Shown: piece after piece, positions 45,382-59,400 of the stretch
How the letters are laid out: the number at the start of each line of letters is the position of its first letter
Position numbering within the stretch: position 1 is the stretch's first letter
NCBI GenBank assembly: GCA_934047225.1
Contig: OW203992.1
Coordinates: 2,779,501 to 2,843,500 of the forward strand
DNA from: Ypsolopha sequella
Lineage: Eukaryota; Arthropoda; Insecta; Lepidoptera; Ypsolophidae
DNA length: 64,000 bases
Direction: 5' to 3'
Made by a program: the position numbers and the translations under genes
The notes under the pieces: model-generated
Told to the model about the DNA's origin: nothing
What the model saw: the letters and a program-made list of their open reading frames with translations, nothing else
Databases searched by the model: none

Positions 45382-46021
45382 CTCTGTACATGAATGCCGG
45401 TCAGGCACGAAGGGAGAGAGACAAAACATCAAAGTAAATTGACGACGCTGCCGCTGTCATTGCACAGATGGCGCTAGTGACGCTGGTTTACAGAAGTGTG
45501 GACAAAATAGGTTCTCGTTTTGCTACACTAAAGAGCTTATCGTCCATTTTTATTAATCCGTGATTTGAGATTAAAATTTTCAAAGGAATAAGCCGAGTGA
45601 GATGCTGCATTATTTTTCGCTTCGACCTTTTTTTTGTTTTCCGGCAGCGTTTCTACTAAAGTCAAAGATTTCAAAAGTAAAAGATAAGCCCTTACCGTAG
45701 TAGGACAGCACCAAAATGTTTCCACCTTTAAATGGGTGACGCTCACACGTTTGGAATCAGTGCTCATCTGAACACAGTGATAGTTGGATGCCTTAAGTGC
45801 ACATAAAGTTAATAATTTTAACAACTTTAGTAGTCTGATCAGTTTGCTGACCGTAGGTAGACAGATTGCGCACTCATAAGTGTGCGCGCGTCGGCTTTAT
45901 GTTAACGCACACATTCAAAAACAATGCAATTGAATTTAGGTGCCAGGGCTCATCTAAACTTTTGAAATATTTGACTAAAGTATATTATTTTGCACGAAGG
46001 AGGAAACTGACAGTCCGTGAT

Positions 46022-46244
46022 AGTGGGAAATGCGCTTTTAACTGCTATGAATACATGAGCCATTTTACATTGCAACATTCAAAAGTTCGGTGACAATGTG
46101 AAATGGCTCATGCAACATAGGAGGACGCTCTTGCTCTACCTCCCGCCACACCACCCGCATCCTCTCCGAAGCCGTCCCCCAACCCCTGTATTCCGTGAGC
46201 GCGGTAAGCACGAAGTTGTCAAGCTATAAAAGCGCATTTCCCAC
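46022..46244. repeat. MITE (AGTGGGAAATGCGCTTTTA ends)
   Basis: Inverted ends AGTGGGAAATGCGCTTTTA and TATAAAAGCGCATTTCCCAC. Inner pair is ATGAGCCATTTTACATTG / CAATGTGAAATGGCTCAT. Its right end creates a TATAAAA motif. Confidence 0.78.
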
Positions 46245-46498
46245 TTTCGCGCAAAAAATATACTAGTTCTGCAGATCCATAAACTTATCCGTGAAAAGGA
46301 AAATATGTCGAAAGGTACGTTATTTGTGCATCACCTGTCATTGGTGGAAATTGAAAGTGTCAATAAGTTTTTTATACAATCTAAGATTTCAGAATATTTT
46401 AATTTTAAGAGTAGTACTTCCAATTTGCTGGACCTACCTCTTGATATAAGCCAATGTGAAATTTGCATACAATTGTAATATGTCGAAAACATCTACGG

Positions 46499-46632
46499 TG
46501 TTACTACAAAACGGTGTTTAACTTTAGACAGTGTTTAAATCTGTTGCTGTCACTTTTTTACGATATGAAAGAAAAGGCGACAACAACAGATTTAAACACT
46601 GTCTAAAGTTAAACATCGTTTTGTAGTAACAC
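46499..46632. repeat. MITE (GTGTTACTACAAAACGGTGT), copy 1
   Basis: 134 bp, near-perfect palindrome with ~55-bp arms (GTGTTACTACAAAACGGTGT, CAGATTTAAACACTGTC). Copy 2 at 50519 is in the opposite orientation. Confidence 0.88.
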
Positions 46633-48349
46633 AGCTAGAAGTTAAAATAACTGTTTGCTTTTTTTCTATAAAAGTGAAGTACATAACAGAATGAATTATA
46701 TTTGCATGTCATGAATTTCGTGGAACGATACCAAGATTGCACGATTTTAAGTTACCCAGATATTAAATATAAAAGTATAGATAAATAAAATAGAAAATTA
46801 GATAAAGATATAGTTTAAGTAATAATTTATTTTTACATTTTGTATTTTGGACTGTTATTTTCAAGAACTCTTCGAAACCATTAAGTTTTTATTATAATTT
46901 TATTAGTCTGTAAGTATTTAATAAATAGTAATTACTAAGTGTTTAAATTAGTTAGGGGATCTTCTGATTTCTTTATAACGTCACACAATAAATATACAAC
47001 AAACATAAAAACAATTTTTCTTTACAGATGTGATAGTTATCTGTGATATTATAGTCAATGAGGTGGATTTTGTCTAAAATTTTTCGATACATTAAATATT
47101 GTAATTTGCATGAAACTAAAAGTAATAAATTATACACTGAATTCAAAAAACTCCAATAACTAATTTAATTTATGTAACTTTCCTTGAATATAATATTATA
47201 TGTGTATTACGTTATTGTCAAATCATGTCTTATATGTTTGTGGAATCGACGAACTGTATACTATTCGGTTTAGCAATTTTCCAATGTTTAGGGAACAATT
47301 TTTAACTTTAATACTCCAGAAATTGCTCAAATGGAGGTCCCTTTTGATATCATCGTTGTGAATGTGAAGTTACAGCAATAGAATAAATTTATAATAAAAT
47401 GTAATAATTGTACATAAATCCATATCTGTTTATTATTTAGTCCCTTCAAAACGAAATAGATAGCTTATACTCACTTTGATTTTACAAAAAAACTCGATTT
47501 TACGATCAACTTAAGGCGATTATTATTTTATTCGGAGAAATCGGTCCTGCTCCAACTCTTTCATTTCTTGTCTATCTCGCTCAGTGGAAGCCGGCCGATC
47601 AGAAATCTCGCGTTTTTAAAGTATTTTTGCTCATTACTTAGTAATTGAATTAGTAGTATGGGTCTTTAATATAATGGCCGTTCCATAACTCATTTCTTAC
47701 GAAGTTTATTTTGGTATAAGTTTTATTGTCAAAAACCTAATATAACTAATGAAATTATATTTAGATCATAGTTAAGACCAATCATTGCTATTTTATTAGA
47801 TACAGCGAAATGCAAGTAGTTGCGTATCGAACGGCCGAAATATGAAGACCAAAAAGTGAAATTCGACATATATATTTTTCAAAATTTTATTATCACAATT
47901 TCACGGTTTAAAATGAATTTGAAAAGAGACAAATTCAGGAGAACTCCGCCTTAAGAGCGACTATTTCGATATGATGACTTACCCTTATTTAAGTTATAGA
48001 TCAGTTTAAGGTTAAACGGTAGTGCCAATTTCCATACAAAATTAATTAACCAAGATCAGCTGAAGTACAAATTTTAGCTTGTATTTATCACTGTATTTTA
48101 TTACATTTTAATACAAGAATGTCGCGAATTTAAATAAAAGTTATATTTTACAACAATAATTGGGTTATTTTAGCTTTTAAAGTTCAGTTAAATGTCCATC
48201 ATTTTACGTGTGTAGTTGTGGATGTCATACTATAAAACTGTTAGATGTGTGTGAATATGCTTTACGTGTGTGCGGTTTAACTACATGGCGGTTTCGCATG
48301 ATTAGATTGCGTACTAAATTGTACTTAAATTTCACACCAATAAAAAATA

Positions 48350-48420
48350 CTTCAATAGCATAAGTGATATACTGTCTGACTACAAATCAAAGGTTCAGAG
48401 TTCGATTCCTGTCACATGTA
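48350..48420 (+). repeat. tRNA-like sequence
   Basis: TAGCATAAGTGATATACTG resembles an A box and AGAGTTCGATTCCTG a B box. The seven-base loop CTACAAA sits between short arms. The T stem pairs poorly, so a pseudo-tRNA or SINE head is likelier than a gene. Confidence 0.3.
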
Positions 48421-50518
48421 TTTATTTTGTTTTTGTTTTGTCTATTATTATTGATTCCAGAATTGTAAATATAAATAAAAATTATTTATTGGATTTATTC
48501 CTTCACTTGTGCCAAAATAAATTCCTTCGTGCCCAGGCGCTGTTCGTGCCTAATTAAAAACCGACAGATGAACAACAAAGTGATTTTACATATAAGGGTT
48601 CAGTTTTTCGTGATGAAATAATGAACCTTAAAAAAACGGTCATGTGCAGGTCAGACTCGTGTACCTAGGGTTCCGTATTGAAAATAGTAGGTAGGTAGTT
48701 AAAGTTTTGCTAGTAACTGATTATGAAGACAAAAAAAATAATTGATTGCAAGTACATACCTACCAATTATATTTACAAAAGAAAAAAAACCGCGGCTAAG
48801 TTTTTAAATAATAAAAAAAAATATAGGTAATAAAAGAAAAAATGTTTTTTGTGAATTTCTTTACCGCTACATTTTTCCTGCAATCTTTGCAAAATAATCT
48901 ATTATTGTGATTTATATTTTATTTTATCACTAGCCTTTTGCCCGTAGCTCCGCCCACGTTTATTCAACTCTTCCCCATTTTCGGCTTTGGCTTTATTTTA
49001 TGAATAAATAAAATAAAATAAAAAAAACACAAAAAGTGACGTTGTCCTCGGAGATTAGAACTTCCGGCTTCTTGCGTCCTAAACGAACGCTTTTCGTTCC
49101 TAGCTGAAAATAACGTTCACTAGGTATTCTCTCATCAGGATAAATACTTACTTATCACGCTTTATTTCGCATTTATATCCTAGGTATATCGTAACAGGGA
49201 GAAGGGTATTCGCAGATAAACAGGGCGGCAAATCGGTATCCACACGGGTGTTCAAATAGGTAGCGGTGAGCCTGGTTACATGCAGCAGGGACAATCGTCT
49301 TTCATTCAAGCCGCCATTATTGAGCAATGTCGGCAAATATCAAAGGGACGGCACGCGCGGCCGGCGACGACTCTGTGTTGCCATAAACATAGATTTATCT
49401 GTACTTGTAGGGATTTAGGAACATTTATAGAAAACAGATTGGACCAGTTATGTACGGAGAAACGAGTTTGTATGGAGGTTTTTTTATTTAGCGCTAAAAG
49501 TTTTGGAAGAGATTCGGATGCTTCATAGAGGTAGGGACTTTAATTAACCTTTTTGTACCTAAATGTAGAATTTTCAACATTATTTTCAGTTTTTTTGTTA
49601 AAAATAATCGCTAATCTTGATAGATTTCATAGTTATTTACTCGTATAAATATTGTTTCTATGGTACAGAATTTTTAGGTCAGTCAGATTAATAAGTTTGT
49701 TTTTTACCAATAAATGAGTATGGCAACACTAACTTCGTACGCTTTCGCTACGTTTGTTCGTTTTTGTTTCCGATTCAAAGGTTTTAGGTACCACATTTTG
49801 GCTAGTAAGTAAGTAGGTAGGTAGTTAGTTACTATCTTTCAGCACGGACCCTACACAGATCGAATCCCTACTAACATTTTATTTTTCAAAATTCGTCATA
49901 CTGATTACTTACTTACCAAGCCTCGAGTATTAATTTATATATTATTTTATATTATAAATATATATAAAGTAACTATGATTTATATGACCAAATTCATATT
50001 GGAGACCAGTGATGTAAAGTACCTATCATAAATATTTTTTTTATTCATATCGCTGTTGGAGACACGATAAGTCGTCAAGATCAAGGTTCAATGACCCGTT
50101 TTACGAAATACGAAAAATATTTTTTGTTTTCCTATACAAATTCATGGTCTACCCCGAGTCCCGAGTCCCCGACTCAGTATAGAAAGCCTAAATTGTATTT
50201 TCTGTATTTCACAGAAAGTAGGGTAAGTAATCGAACCTTGTTACTGATCTGATCACTTATAAAGTCTCCAGTATGCATTTGGTCATATAAAACAAAGTCA
50301 CCTATTCACCTTATTATACAGGCAAATTCATAATGAAGACCCGGTAACTTCAGCGATTTATACAACAACAACATATCGTCACGACATGAATCCCCGAGGG
50401 GGTGTCAGAGGTGTTCCCGAGTGTGAACTATGAATTGCAAATCACAGAACACACTCGGTATACCCGCATTTCATCGAACATTATTTTATACTTTTAAGTA
50501 TATAGATAGACACATACT

Positions 50519-50653
50519 GTGTTACTACAAAACGGTGTTTAACTTTAGACATTGTTTAAATCTGTTGTTGTCGCCTTTTCTTTCATATTGTAAAAAAGTG
50601 ATAGCAACAGATTTAAACACTGTCTAAAGATAAACACCGTTTTGTAGTAACAC
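50519..50653. repeat. MITE (GTGTTACTACAAAACGGTGT), copy 2
   Basis: 135 bp, reverse complement of copy 1 at 46499-46632, with a handful of substitutions. Confidence 0.88.
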
Positions 50654-51764
50654 CGATAAACTCCAAAACAATTAGATGAACTGGCCAACCAATAATCACC
50701 TCTGTAACAAGGCAATAAAGTCTATTCGTCTCATTAGCTTGGGCAGTTTAAAGATATTGCCGTATTTCGGGGACAAAAACACATGTTTGAGGGCATGCTG
50801 CCGGTTTACCTCACAGTGTTTTCCTTCACCGTTCAGCAAGTGGTAAGTAAGAACAAATACTATGCACATACATATATGTCGCCCGACCGGGGATTGAATC
50901 TACTAACGTCTAAACTAATTAGACGAATGGCGAAGACTTTATTACCTTTTGACAGAGGCGATTATTAGTTGGCCCATTTGTCTAATTGTCTTGGACGGAT
51001 TATTGATCTCAAGTAAGACTGAGAGGACAGCGTTCTTTCTGCCCCTAGATACCGCCACGAACTTTTTTTTTAAATTTCGCATATGTTATTGATCCGTAAT
51101 ACTGATTACTTACAATCCGGTCTATGTACTTTTACGCATTGTATTATGAAAATTAGAGTGCATTATGTTATGTTTATGTTGTTCAAGAACAACCCCGAGA
51201 GTCTCCAGTATGAATTTGGCTACTCAAATATCAATCAGTCACCTTATTTAGCGAGATGGAGTCGTCCCAGTTACGACGAAGTTATGATAGGTTCTAACAG
51301 ATGGCGCTAGTTTATTTAGTATTTTTTAAAAAATTGCAGCATTCGTTCGTAAAATTTATTAGAGCTTCATTAGAGCTTTTTTATTTTTGTATGATTTTAT
51401 AATGGATAAAAATGTGATTATACTCTTGTTATGCTTATATCATTGCATATATCAACAGCATTATTTATGTAAAATAATTTGTTTATTACCTGTAAATATT
51501 ATGAATTAAAAAAAAAAAGTTTGGTACATCATCTCTCTCAATTCGCGGGTTTCTGCCATAATTCAATGTTTTTTCCAATCTAAAAGTAGTTTGCTTGAAA
51601 GGATGTAATTGTAAGTACACCTTACATGATTCTTCAGAAAGTCACATCATCGAATAATTTTCTTGAATTTGATGGAAAATAATCATTTTGATGGATCAAA
51701 TAAAAAAACAAGTAGGTAATTTTGAAATATTTCACAAAAATGGAAAAAGAAAACATTTGTAGTG

Positions 51765-51835
51765 ATGTGGGATCGATCCTTGCTCGAGCAGATCGAAATT
51801 CCACAGGTGTAACCATTAGACCAATCAATCTCTAC
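51765..51835 (-). repeat. tRNA-derived SINE-like head
   Basis: On the minus strand TTGGTCTAATGGTTACACC (A box) and AAGGATCGATCCCAC (B box) are spaced as in a tRNA. The downstream sequence is AT-rich. No CCA-type acceptor stem. Confidence 0.4.
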
Positions 51836-53430
51836 ACGGTGCCTTGAAATTAACAATTAATTTATATATAATTTCATTGTGTATGTGTGCGTGCATAGCT
51901 ACGACAAAACAGCAAATTTTAAGATTGTTTGGGCCCGATGTAGAAACATACAACAGAAAATGACACAATTCTGCCTTTATAAAATAATTAACACATTAAA
52001 ACTGTCGCATCATACAACGGAGCGAAATATTTTGTTTGTTTACTATTTTTAAATACAAAAACCAAATTATAGTACCGCAGCGCCATCTATTGACAGGAAA
52101 CTTAGAATCAGGCACTAGTGTTTAACCTTAAGAGCGCACCGAGCTTTTTACACATACAAACACGTTTTTACAACCTTTGTTTTAAGTAGTAAAAAATTAA
52201 ATTAAAATGTAGGGAAATATATTGGTATTATTGGGTATATATATAATATACACGATGGAAACACAATCTGATAAAGTTGGCTCGATAGAATAAATTCGCA
52301 AAGTTACCTCTTGTCGAGTAAGTTTTTTCCTCTATTTTCCTACTTTTTTATATAATTAAGTAATTTGATATTATGATTCATTTACTAAAATAAAGTTCAT
52401 AGACGACTGGAGCGTTTATACACGATAGTTTTTTATTCAAGAACAATATGATGAAAATAACAACAAAAAACATTGAAAAAGTGCAAAAGTTTGGTTATTT
52501 TCTTTACTCTTTACACGTAAGGAAAAAGACAGAGACAAAGGCAACCGCTCGGTGCGCCCTAATTCAAATGTTCAACAGTAAAGAGTATGTTGGGCTTGAC
52601 CTTCGCATGAGATCATCTTTACAAAGTAGAAATTCCAGAAACAACTATGAATTGTGCTGTGCTGTACAAGACTTAGATAACTAAAACACAATCAGATTTG
52701 ATATAACATTTATTCCTCTGTTAAATTAAAATAAATATCTTTACCACGTGGATATCCCTGACTTAACCCTTAAATGCATGAGATTTTATTTTTGTATGAA
52801 ATTGAAAACAGAGACAGAAAAATATAAAATATATTTTTTTTTATTGAAAGTTGCGTTTCACAAATATAAATAAGAAAAAAAAAACGATTAATTTGCTATA
52901 AAAATTTCATTTTTTTTATTTTCTCTTTTTAATTAGATTCTTGTAAAGCTGAACTCTTTTTGACTTTAATATCAAATAACTATAAAAATATATGCAAGCA
53001 GAATATCTATTACATTTTTTTTCCAAAAGCTCTCTTTAATAATTTTCTCGCCAATGCGAGAAAACACAAAAAAACAAAGAAAAATAAATTAACTAATTTT
53101 AAATAAAAAAAAATTAACCGCTCTGTTGCCAAACATATTTTTAGCTCATGCATATAATAATACATATACATATAATTATAATTTTTAACGTAAAATTATG
53201 TAAATAAAAATTAAAAAATCTATGTGCCGTTTTCGACCCAAGATGCATTTAAGGGTTTAAGGGTTACAGCGCTACCCTGTCATTATTCATTCCAATTTAT
53301 CTGATTTTGAAGGCATAACTAAACTTATCTGATAGATAGTACTAAAAGGTAACCTTTAAAATACTATGAAATTCAGTTTTGGTGCTGTCAGTTTGGTTAG
53401 CTTTCAAAAGCAGCTTGACATGAATGAAAG

Positions 53431-56400
53431 TTACAAAGAAAACTGGTATGTGTGCGAGAGTGGACGAGTGCAGAGTCCTCGTCGCTGCGTGCTCCCGCAG
53501 CACGACCAGTGGCGCGCGCCGGGGTGACCCGCGTGACCGTGCCCGCAACCTGCAGTCAGATACCGCGGTTATTGTACTATATGACGTCACGACACGAGTC
53601 CACAGGGGTGTCTCCGGGTATTGACCGTGAAATGTAAGTCGCAGTCCACCACACGTACACAAACATTTCACCAACGATTACTACGTCCCAACGTGATGGG
53701 TGGGGATGGGGTTACCAGGGGGTCTACCGCGTAATTCTCATTTGTATCAACTTCAAGCAAATGCATGCGAAATTCAACGCGTGCAAAAGAGATGGCATGT
53801 TAGGCGGGCGTCGTCGCACGCACGTCAAATTTCAATCTCAAGTTGATGTTGATGAAAATGAGAATTACGCGGTAGACCCACAGGGCTTGAAATAGAAAAG
53901 CCGGTCGCAAGTAAAAAATGTCCTAAATTCTGTAAAAAAGTCCGGTCTTTTGCTGAAAATAAAACTCAGTAGATTAGATTAAACTTTATTAACTGAAATA
54001 AAATTTTTTGCACTTCATACTTTTGTCACTGGCAACGGCTTTCAAAAAGTTTGTTTTTGACTCGGAGAGGTTTTTGAAGAAATTTCGCGGTGAAATTGTG
54101 AACATGTCATATTCTTTAAATTAAACTTTTATTGATTCAACTGTCAATCTATTTCTTTCTTTCGTCCACTGCAAATTTATTAGTTCCACATTTGCATTAT
54201 GTGGCATTATACAAAAATAATGATGACAAATCTTCAAAAAGCCGGTCTTGATTAAAATCCAGCCGGAGTCCGGTCTTAACTCTAAAAAGCCGGCCAAGAC
54301 CGGCTTTACCCGGTCAGATGGTAACCCTAGGTGGGGAGTCCTTGTGCGGTACTTTAGACACATACGCTTTTTAGCAAACTGGTGCTTCTATCCAGTGATT
54401 TTTTTATGCTTAGCGGTTTTACAATGAAGAGCGCTGATGAATACGAACCGTCTCTTCTTTATAATGGACAATTTTAAAATCTCTTACATTAGATACCACA
54501 TATCTTGGTGTTTACCTCAATATTAGGCTTGCGAGACTGTTCAAAAGTCTTAAAATCATGAAAGTAGTGATAATAATGAAATAAACTGACCTTTGTAACC
54601 CCCGCCCATAGCGGCTCCACACCCGCAAGTGGCGTCCTTCTTGCCCCCCGAGGAGCAAAACGAGCAGCAGTGGAACTGGCCCTTGTGTGCTCGGGACACG
54701 CGCACCGCGCACGGGAATGGACTGCCCTGGAGACAATAAATTGTGGGTCCCACAGGACACACTATTGTATGTCATGGAGACTCCACCAATCTCTTCGTAG
54801 ACCCACTGGTGGGTCGATTTGGTGGGTCTTCGAAGAAGAAACGATGATCATTATAAATAATCGTGGCGCTGTGACGCCATCAAGGCTAGTCTTGATAGAA
54901 CTTAGAAAGTTAAAATTGACTTTTAAAATTTTTACTTCAATTTCCAAGTCAATATTTGGTTTTGTTGTAACATTCTACACAAAACATCGAAATTTCAGGT
55001 CTGTAACTCATTCCGTCTACGAGCTAGAGACCCCTGACATACGGACGGACAGACAGAGTGACATTGATAGGGTTCCGTTTTGCCCTTTGGGTACGGAACC
55101 CTAAACACCAGCATTTACCATATATTCTAAACATATTGTAGCTAATTAGCTAAAAGCTATCCACCATGGCAAATAAGTAGATTTGTCATATTGTAGCTAA
55201 ATAACAGAAATTTCTTGTATCGTTGTTTTCTCCATACAATAAATATATATATTTTTTTCTCAGGAAGTAATGTATATTTCAGAAAAACTTTATCAGTAAA
55301 AGGTGTTTGTAATAGCGTCAGCAGTCTCACAAAAAAAAAATGGTTCGGTTACTTAACCTTTTAATTTAATATTTTCAAGTGCCTGTAGTTTCCAAAGCGC
55401 ATATTTTCGCAGTTAAGTGTAAGGAAATAAAATGTTGGCTGTGACTTCCTCTGTCACCTGCAGTAAGTTTCATAGTATCTGTGAAGAAAACTGAAAAAAA
55501 CCCACCGATTGGGAATTTTCCCCTATAAACACCGGGAATTTTCCCAAACGGGAATTAACCCGGGTATTTTCCCGGTGGGAATTTTCCCGCGCCCATCTCT
55601 ATATATTATCCTCCAAACTCGATAGTTTTTCGGATATCTTTCAGCGCAAAAGCGGTGGTGCAAACGTGAAAAAACGTGTTTTTTTATGACAGCCCAGAAC
55701 CACTAGTGGCCTAGGCCAAACCAATTTATCCTAAAATCGGGTTTGGCCAGTAACATATAAGGTGAAATTTAATCATCCGCCCGAATTCCTATGTGTGGTT
55801 CAGTAGGTGACAGACACTACACATGTGAAGTTTCAGGTGGATCAGATAAGATAATGCTCTGGCTGGTCACGTGACATCGAAAACTGTATTAATGTATGAG
55901 TAGAATTTCGATTCAGTTGTGTGGGTGGACCACGGTGCTTGTTTGAGTAATATCACCTTATATGACATATAATGTCATCCTCCTAACATGGTCGGTTTTT
56001 AACACCCTCTAAACACCTTTTGACAGCCCAATTTGACATTATACACATGGAATATGGTGTTTTGTTGTGTCAAAAGGTGTTGACAATAGGTGTTAAACGC
56101 TGGCTATGTTAGGCTAGCTGGTCAGCTCCCGCAAAACCCTTACCTTGATAGGTTTATTATTCAGCGTGACAGCAAACAGATAAGCCCCCGGACTAGGCGG
56201 ACAGATGACCAAGGAGTAGGTCCCATCATTCTTGTCTGTGACTGTGGCGAACTCTGGCGTGGCGCTGGAGTCGCGGCGCCGGAAGTAGCCGGCCACTTGC
56301 TCCCCGCCGCACCACACGCGGTCGCCGGATGAATCGCGCATCTCGAGCGTGGCTTCGTGCTTGCTGTCCACTCGGAGGTCTTGGAGGCCTGCAGGTTTAC

Positions 56401-59400
56401 AGTCTTTAAATTGAACTTCATCCGCATGGACCTCGGAAATGCGATACGGGTGGACGGAGTCACGTGATTGTTGATATGTCACTAGCAGACGCCCTGCGGC
56501 GGGGCGTTGCTCGAGTGGCTCCCGTTTCTCCCGCCCTCGTTGGAATTTCCAAAAATCCGGCCTTATTCCTTGTCTACATTTTAAAGAGAATCGCTATGCA
56601 AAATTTCAGCTTTCTAGCTTTAAGGGTTGGGCGTTAATGAGTCAGTCAGTCGGGACTTCTCTAAATATATAATAAGTATGTGATGAATCTGATGAATGAT
56701 CCCTAAGGAAACTATTTTTAACTATTTTATTATCAATTTGTTTACTTTACGATTATTTTGCTGTACATAAAATAATAAAATATATGAATGGTACATACCT
56801 ACTTAACCAAAATGTATGGAACATCTGATTCAGGCTTGGCTCCATAGCAGAAATTATCTGTCTTAGGCGAGTACTACTTATTTCTAGTTTTTTAGGTTAT
56901 CATTAACTAAAACTTCAGCAAGTACCTTCAGTAGCCAAGACGCAGTGTTCAGGATGCGGTGCTCGCGTCAGCAGTCTGCCCACGAGCTGGCCGGCGGCCG
57001 GCGCGCTAGCAGCGAACCGCAGCTCGCAGCGCGGCGCCTGCGCAGATACCTCGCACACGCGCTCCAACCGACGCAGCACCGCTCCGCTCAGCGAGAGGAG
57101 CTCCTCCTCTTTAGCTTCTGATAGGATCTGAGGGAAAATTCAGGAATCACCTTTCCAGTCATGGCTTTTTACATCACAATTAACCCTCTTAATTCCCATT
57201 ATGTATGTTTTGTAAATGTTAAAATTTATATAATTATATGTATTTAGTTATATTATATATTTATGTATATCTTCCTAATATTTTTTATAGTAATTTTATT
57301 CATGCTCTTTGTGTTCTACATTGTCAATTGTTATATCTGTTATTTCCAATGTTGTGTACGGTTATTATCTAATTATGAACATTACTTGTTATTCGATTGT
57401 CAAAATGTTATGTAAATGTTTTGTTTGTAATTTGTTACTGTACCATTTAAAGAAAATAAAATAAAATAAATAAATTATCGCTGAGACAATCATAGATCGC
57501 AGTCCAGTCCATGTAAACAAAACAACTCCAAAAATAAAAGAATTGTCTTATGTTTGGTTTACTGGTGTTCCCGGTCTTTGTACTGTTTTTTCTACTGTTC
57601 TGGTGTGGTTTACTTGTCCTAATAATTCAGGAAATGCACTGACTCAGTTTATTAAATTATTTTCAATGCATGTGCTCGTAAAGGCCCACTTTTTATACAT
57701 CAAAACCGAACAAAAAGTCGATTATTTTGCCCTAGGGCTTTATTATTATTATTTTTTTTATTTGTTTACAATGGTTGGCTAACCTGCAGCCTTTCCTGTG
57801 TACCATAGACGTTATACTTTTTTTCCACTGTTTAACGGCTTTTGATACAGTCCTTTTGAGCCAATTATAATTTAAAGTTCACAAGATTATATTTGTTTTC
57901 ATTTCCTCACACTATGCATTGAAAAACGTAGTATGATACACGGGCGTAAAAGCAATAAATTACTCGGTTACGTTTAAAACACTCGCTACGCTCGTGTTTT
58001 AAATCGTCCTCGTAATTTATTCCTTTGTGCCCTTGTAGCATAAACTACTATTATTCTTCATTGTACACAGAAACACGAACACAAAGAGTTACAGTAAAAG
58101 GTATGTGCATATGGGTTAGCTTATCTCTAATAACAGATTTCTTACTGCAAACTATTGAGGAAACAATTTAAATGAGAGTAATCATACACGGGCACAGTAA
58201 TAAAGTTTGCAAAAAGATAAAAATAAAATATAAATAATATAATAAAATAAAATAAATAAATATGTATATATAATATATAATTTTTTTTTTATTCAGAAAT
58301 CAAAAGGTAATAGTATCTTTCAGCTTTTTCTTGAATGAACTGTTAGTACGACAGTAACGAATACAATGAGGAAGAGCATTCCAAAGTCTGACTGCTTGGA
58401 CATTAAAAGAATTGTATTGTGTACTGGAGTTATAAGGAGTGATATAGTTCCAAAATGTAGGGGTCTGTCTCTGATTAAAATTCAAAACGCTCACGAAGGT
58501 AAGCGGGGTATATGTTAAATAGGTAGGATAAAATTTGAAAATTTCGGTGAAAACGGATTGGCAATGAGAGACGTGATCAAATTTACGAAGACTAATGAAT
58601 AGCTGTTTCGAAGACGTTCAAGATTATTTAACAATTCCTCGTTGAAATCAAGAAGACAAACATCAATTATTCAGCATAGTCGATAATTAATGGGAAGAAG
58701 AAGCGTTTAGCAACCATAATTTTGGTTTTAAATTGTAAAAAATTTCGAGTTGCTTTAGGGAGTGAAAAGTACCATGAACTCTTCTGCTGGTCTCATTCAT
58801 ATGCGGCACCCAGGACAGGTGGCTATCAATTATAATTCCCAAGATAATTGAGTAGAGAATTGGAATCCGATTGTAAATTACGGAGGGCATTATTCCATTG
58901 CTAAGAAACCCCAACCAGTATCTGCTACCTATTAAAATGGCTTGTGATTTCTTAGAATTGACAAGGAGACCAAATGACTTAGCCCGTTCAGAGATGTAAT
59001 TGAGTTCATGATTCATCCCCTCTACATGCGAAAGAAAATTGCGATACAGTTGCAAATCGTCTGCATGGAGATGATAACGTTACGGTGATAGAATTTATAA
59101 AAAATTTAATAAGTAGAGGTGTAAGGACGCCACCTTGTGGCACACCAGCATTAAGTACGCACCACTCTGATGTCACATCATCAGAACGAATGCACTGCTG
59201 GCGACTACGTAAGTAAACCATTATGTTACTAGAGACTGTACTGTGATTGTTGCTTCAATTAAACCGGGTCAGCAAACTTTATAGCTTCGGCCCCTAATTC
59301 CCGGTTCTGTTCAGCAAATTTTCGTTTGTACCCCAAATAACAGCGGATGAACAGGGTAATCTCCCATAAATATTTTGAATGCATAACAAAAGCCTTCCCT

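Larger units (their letters stand above)
45382..53430. other. MED15-TRIM45 intergenic region, repeat-filled
   Basis: 8 kb between the convergent stops of MED15 and TRIM45, AT-rich. It holds the MITEs listed below, a 'GGGTTCCGTA' repeat near 48630-48690, a degraded repeat at 50780-50960 (GTTTACCTCACAGTGTTTTC) and tRNA-like fragments. No coding gene is supported. Confidence 0.6.

Noticed and set aside
46224..46320. TATAAAA followed by ATGTCGAAAG and a GTACGT donor, looking like a promoter and first exon
   Set aside because: The TATAAAA is part of the right terminal inverted repeat of the MITE at 46022-46244, and no downstream exon was found.
53342..53674. 110-codon minus frame starting upstream of the last TRIM45 exon
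   Set aside because: Different frame; the correct reading uses the acceptor at 53550 and continues the Cys/His-rich tail in phase.
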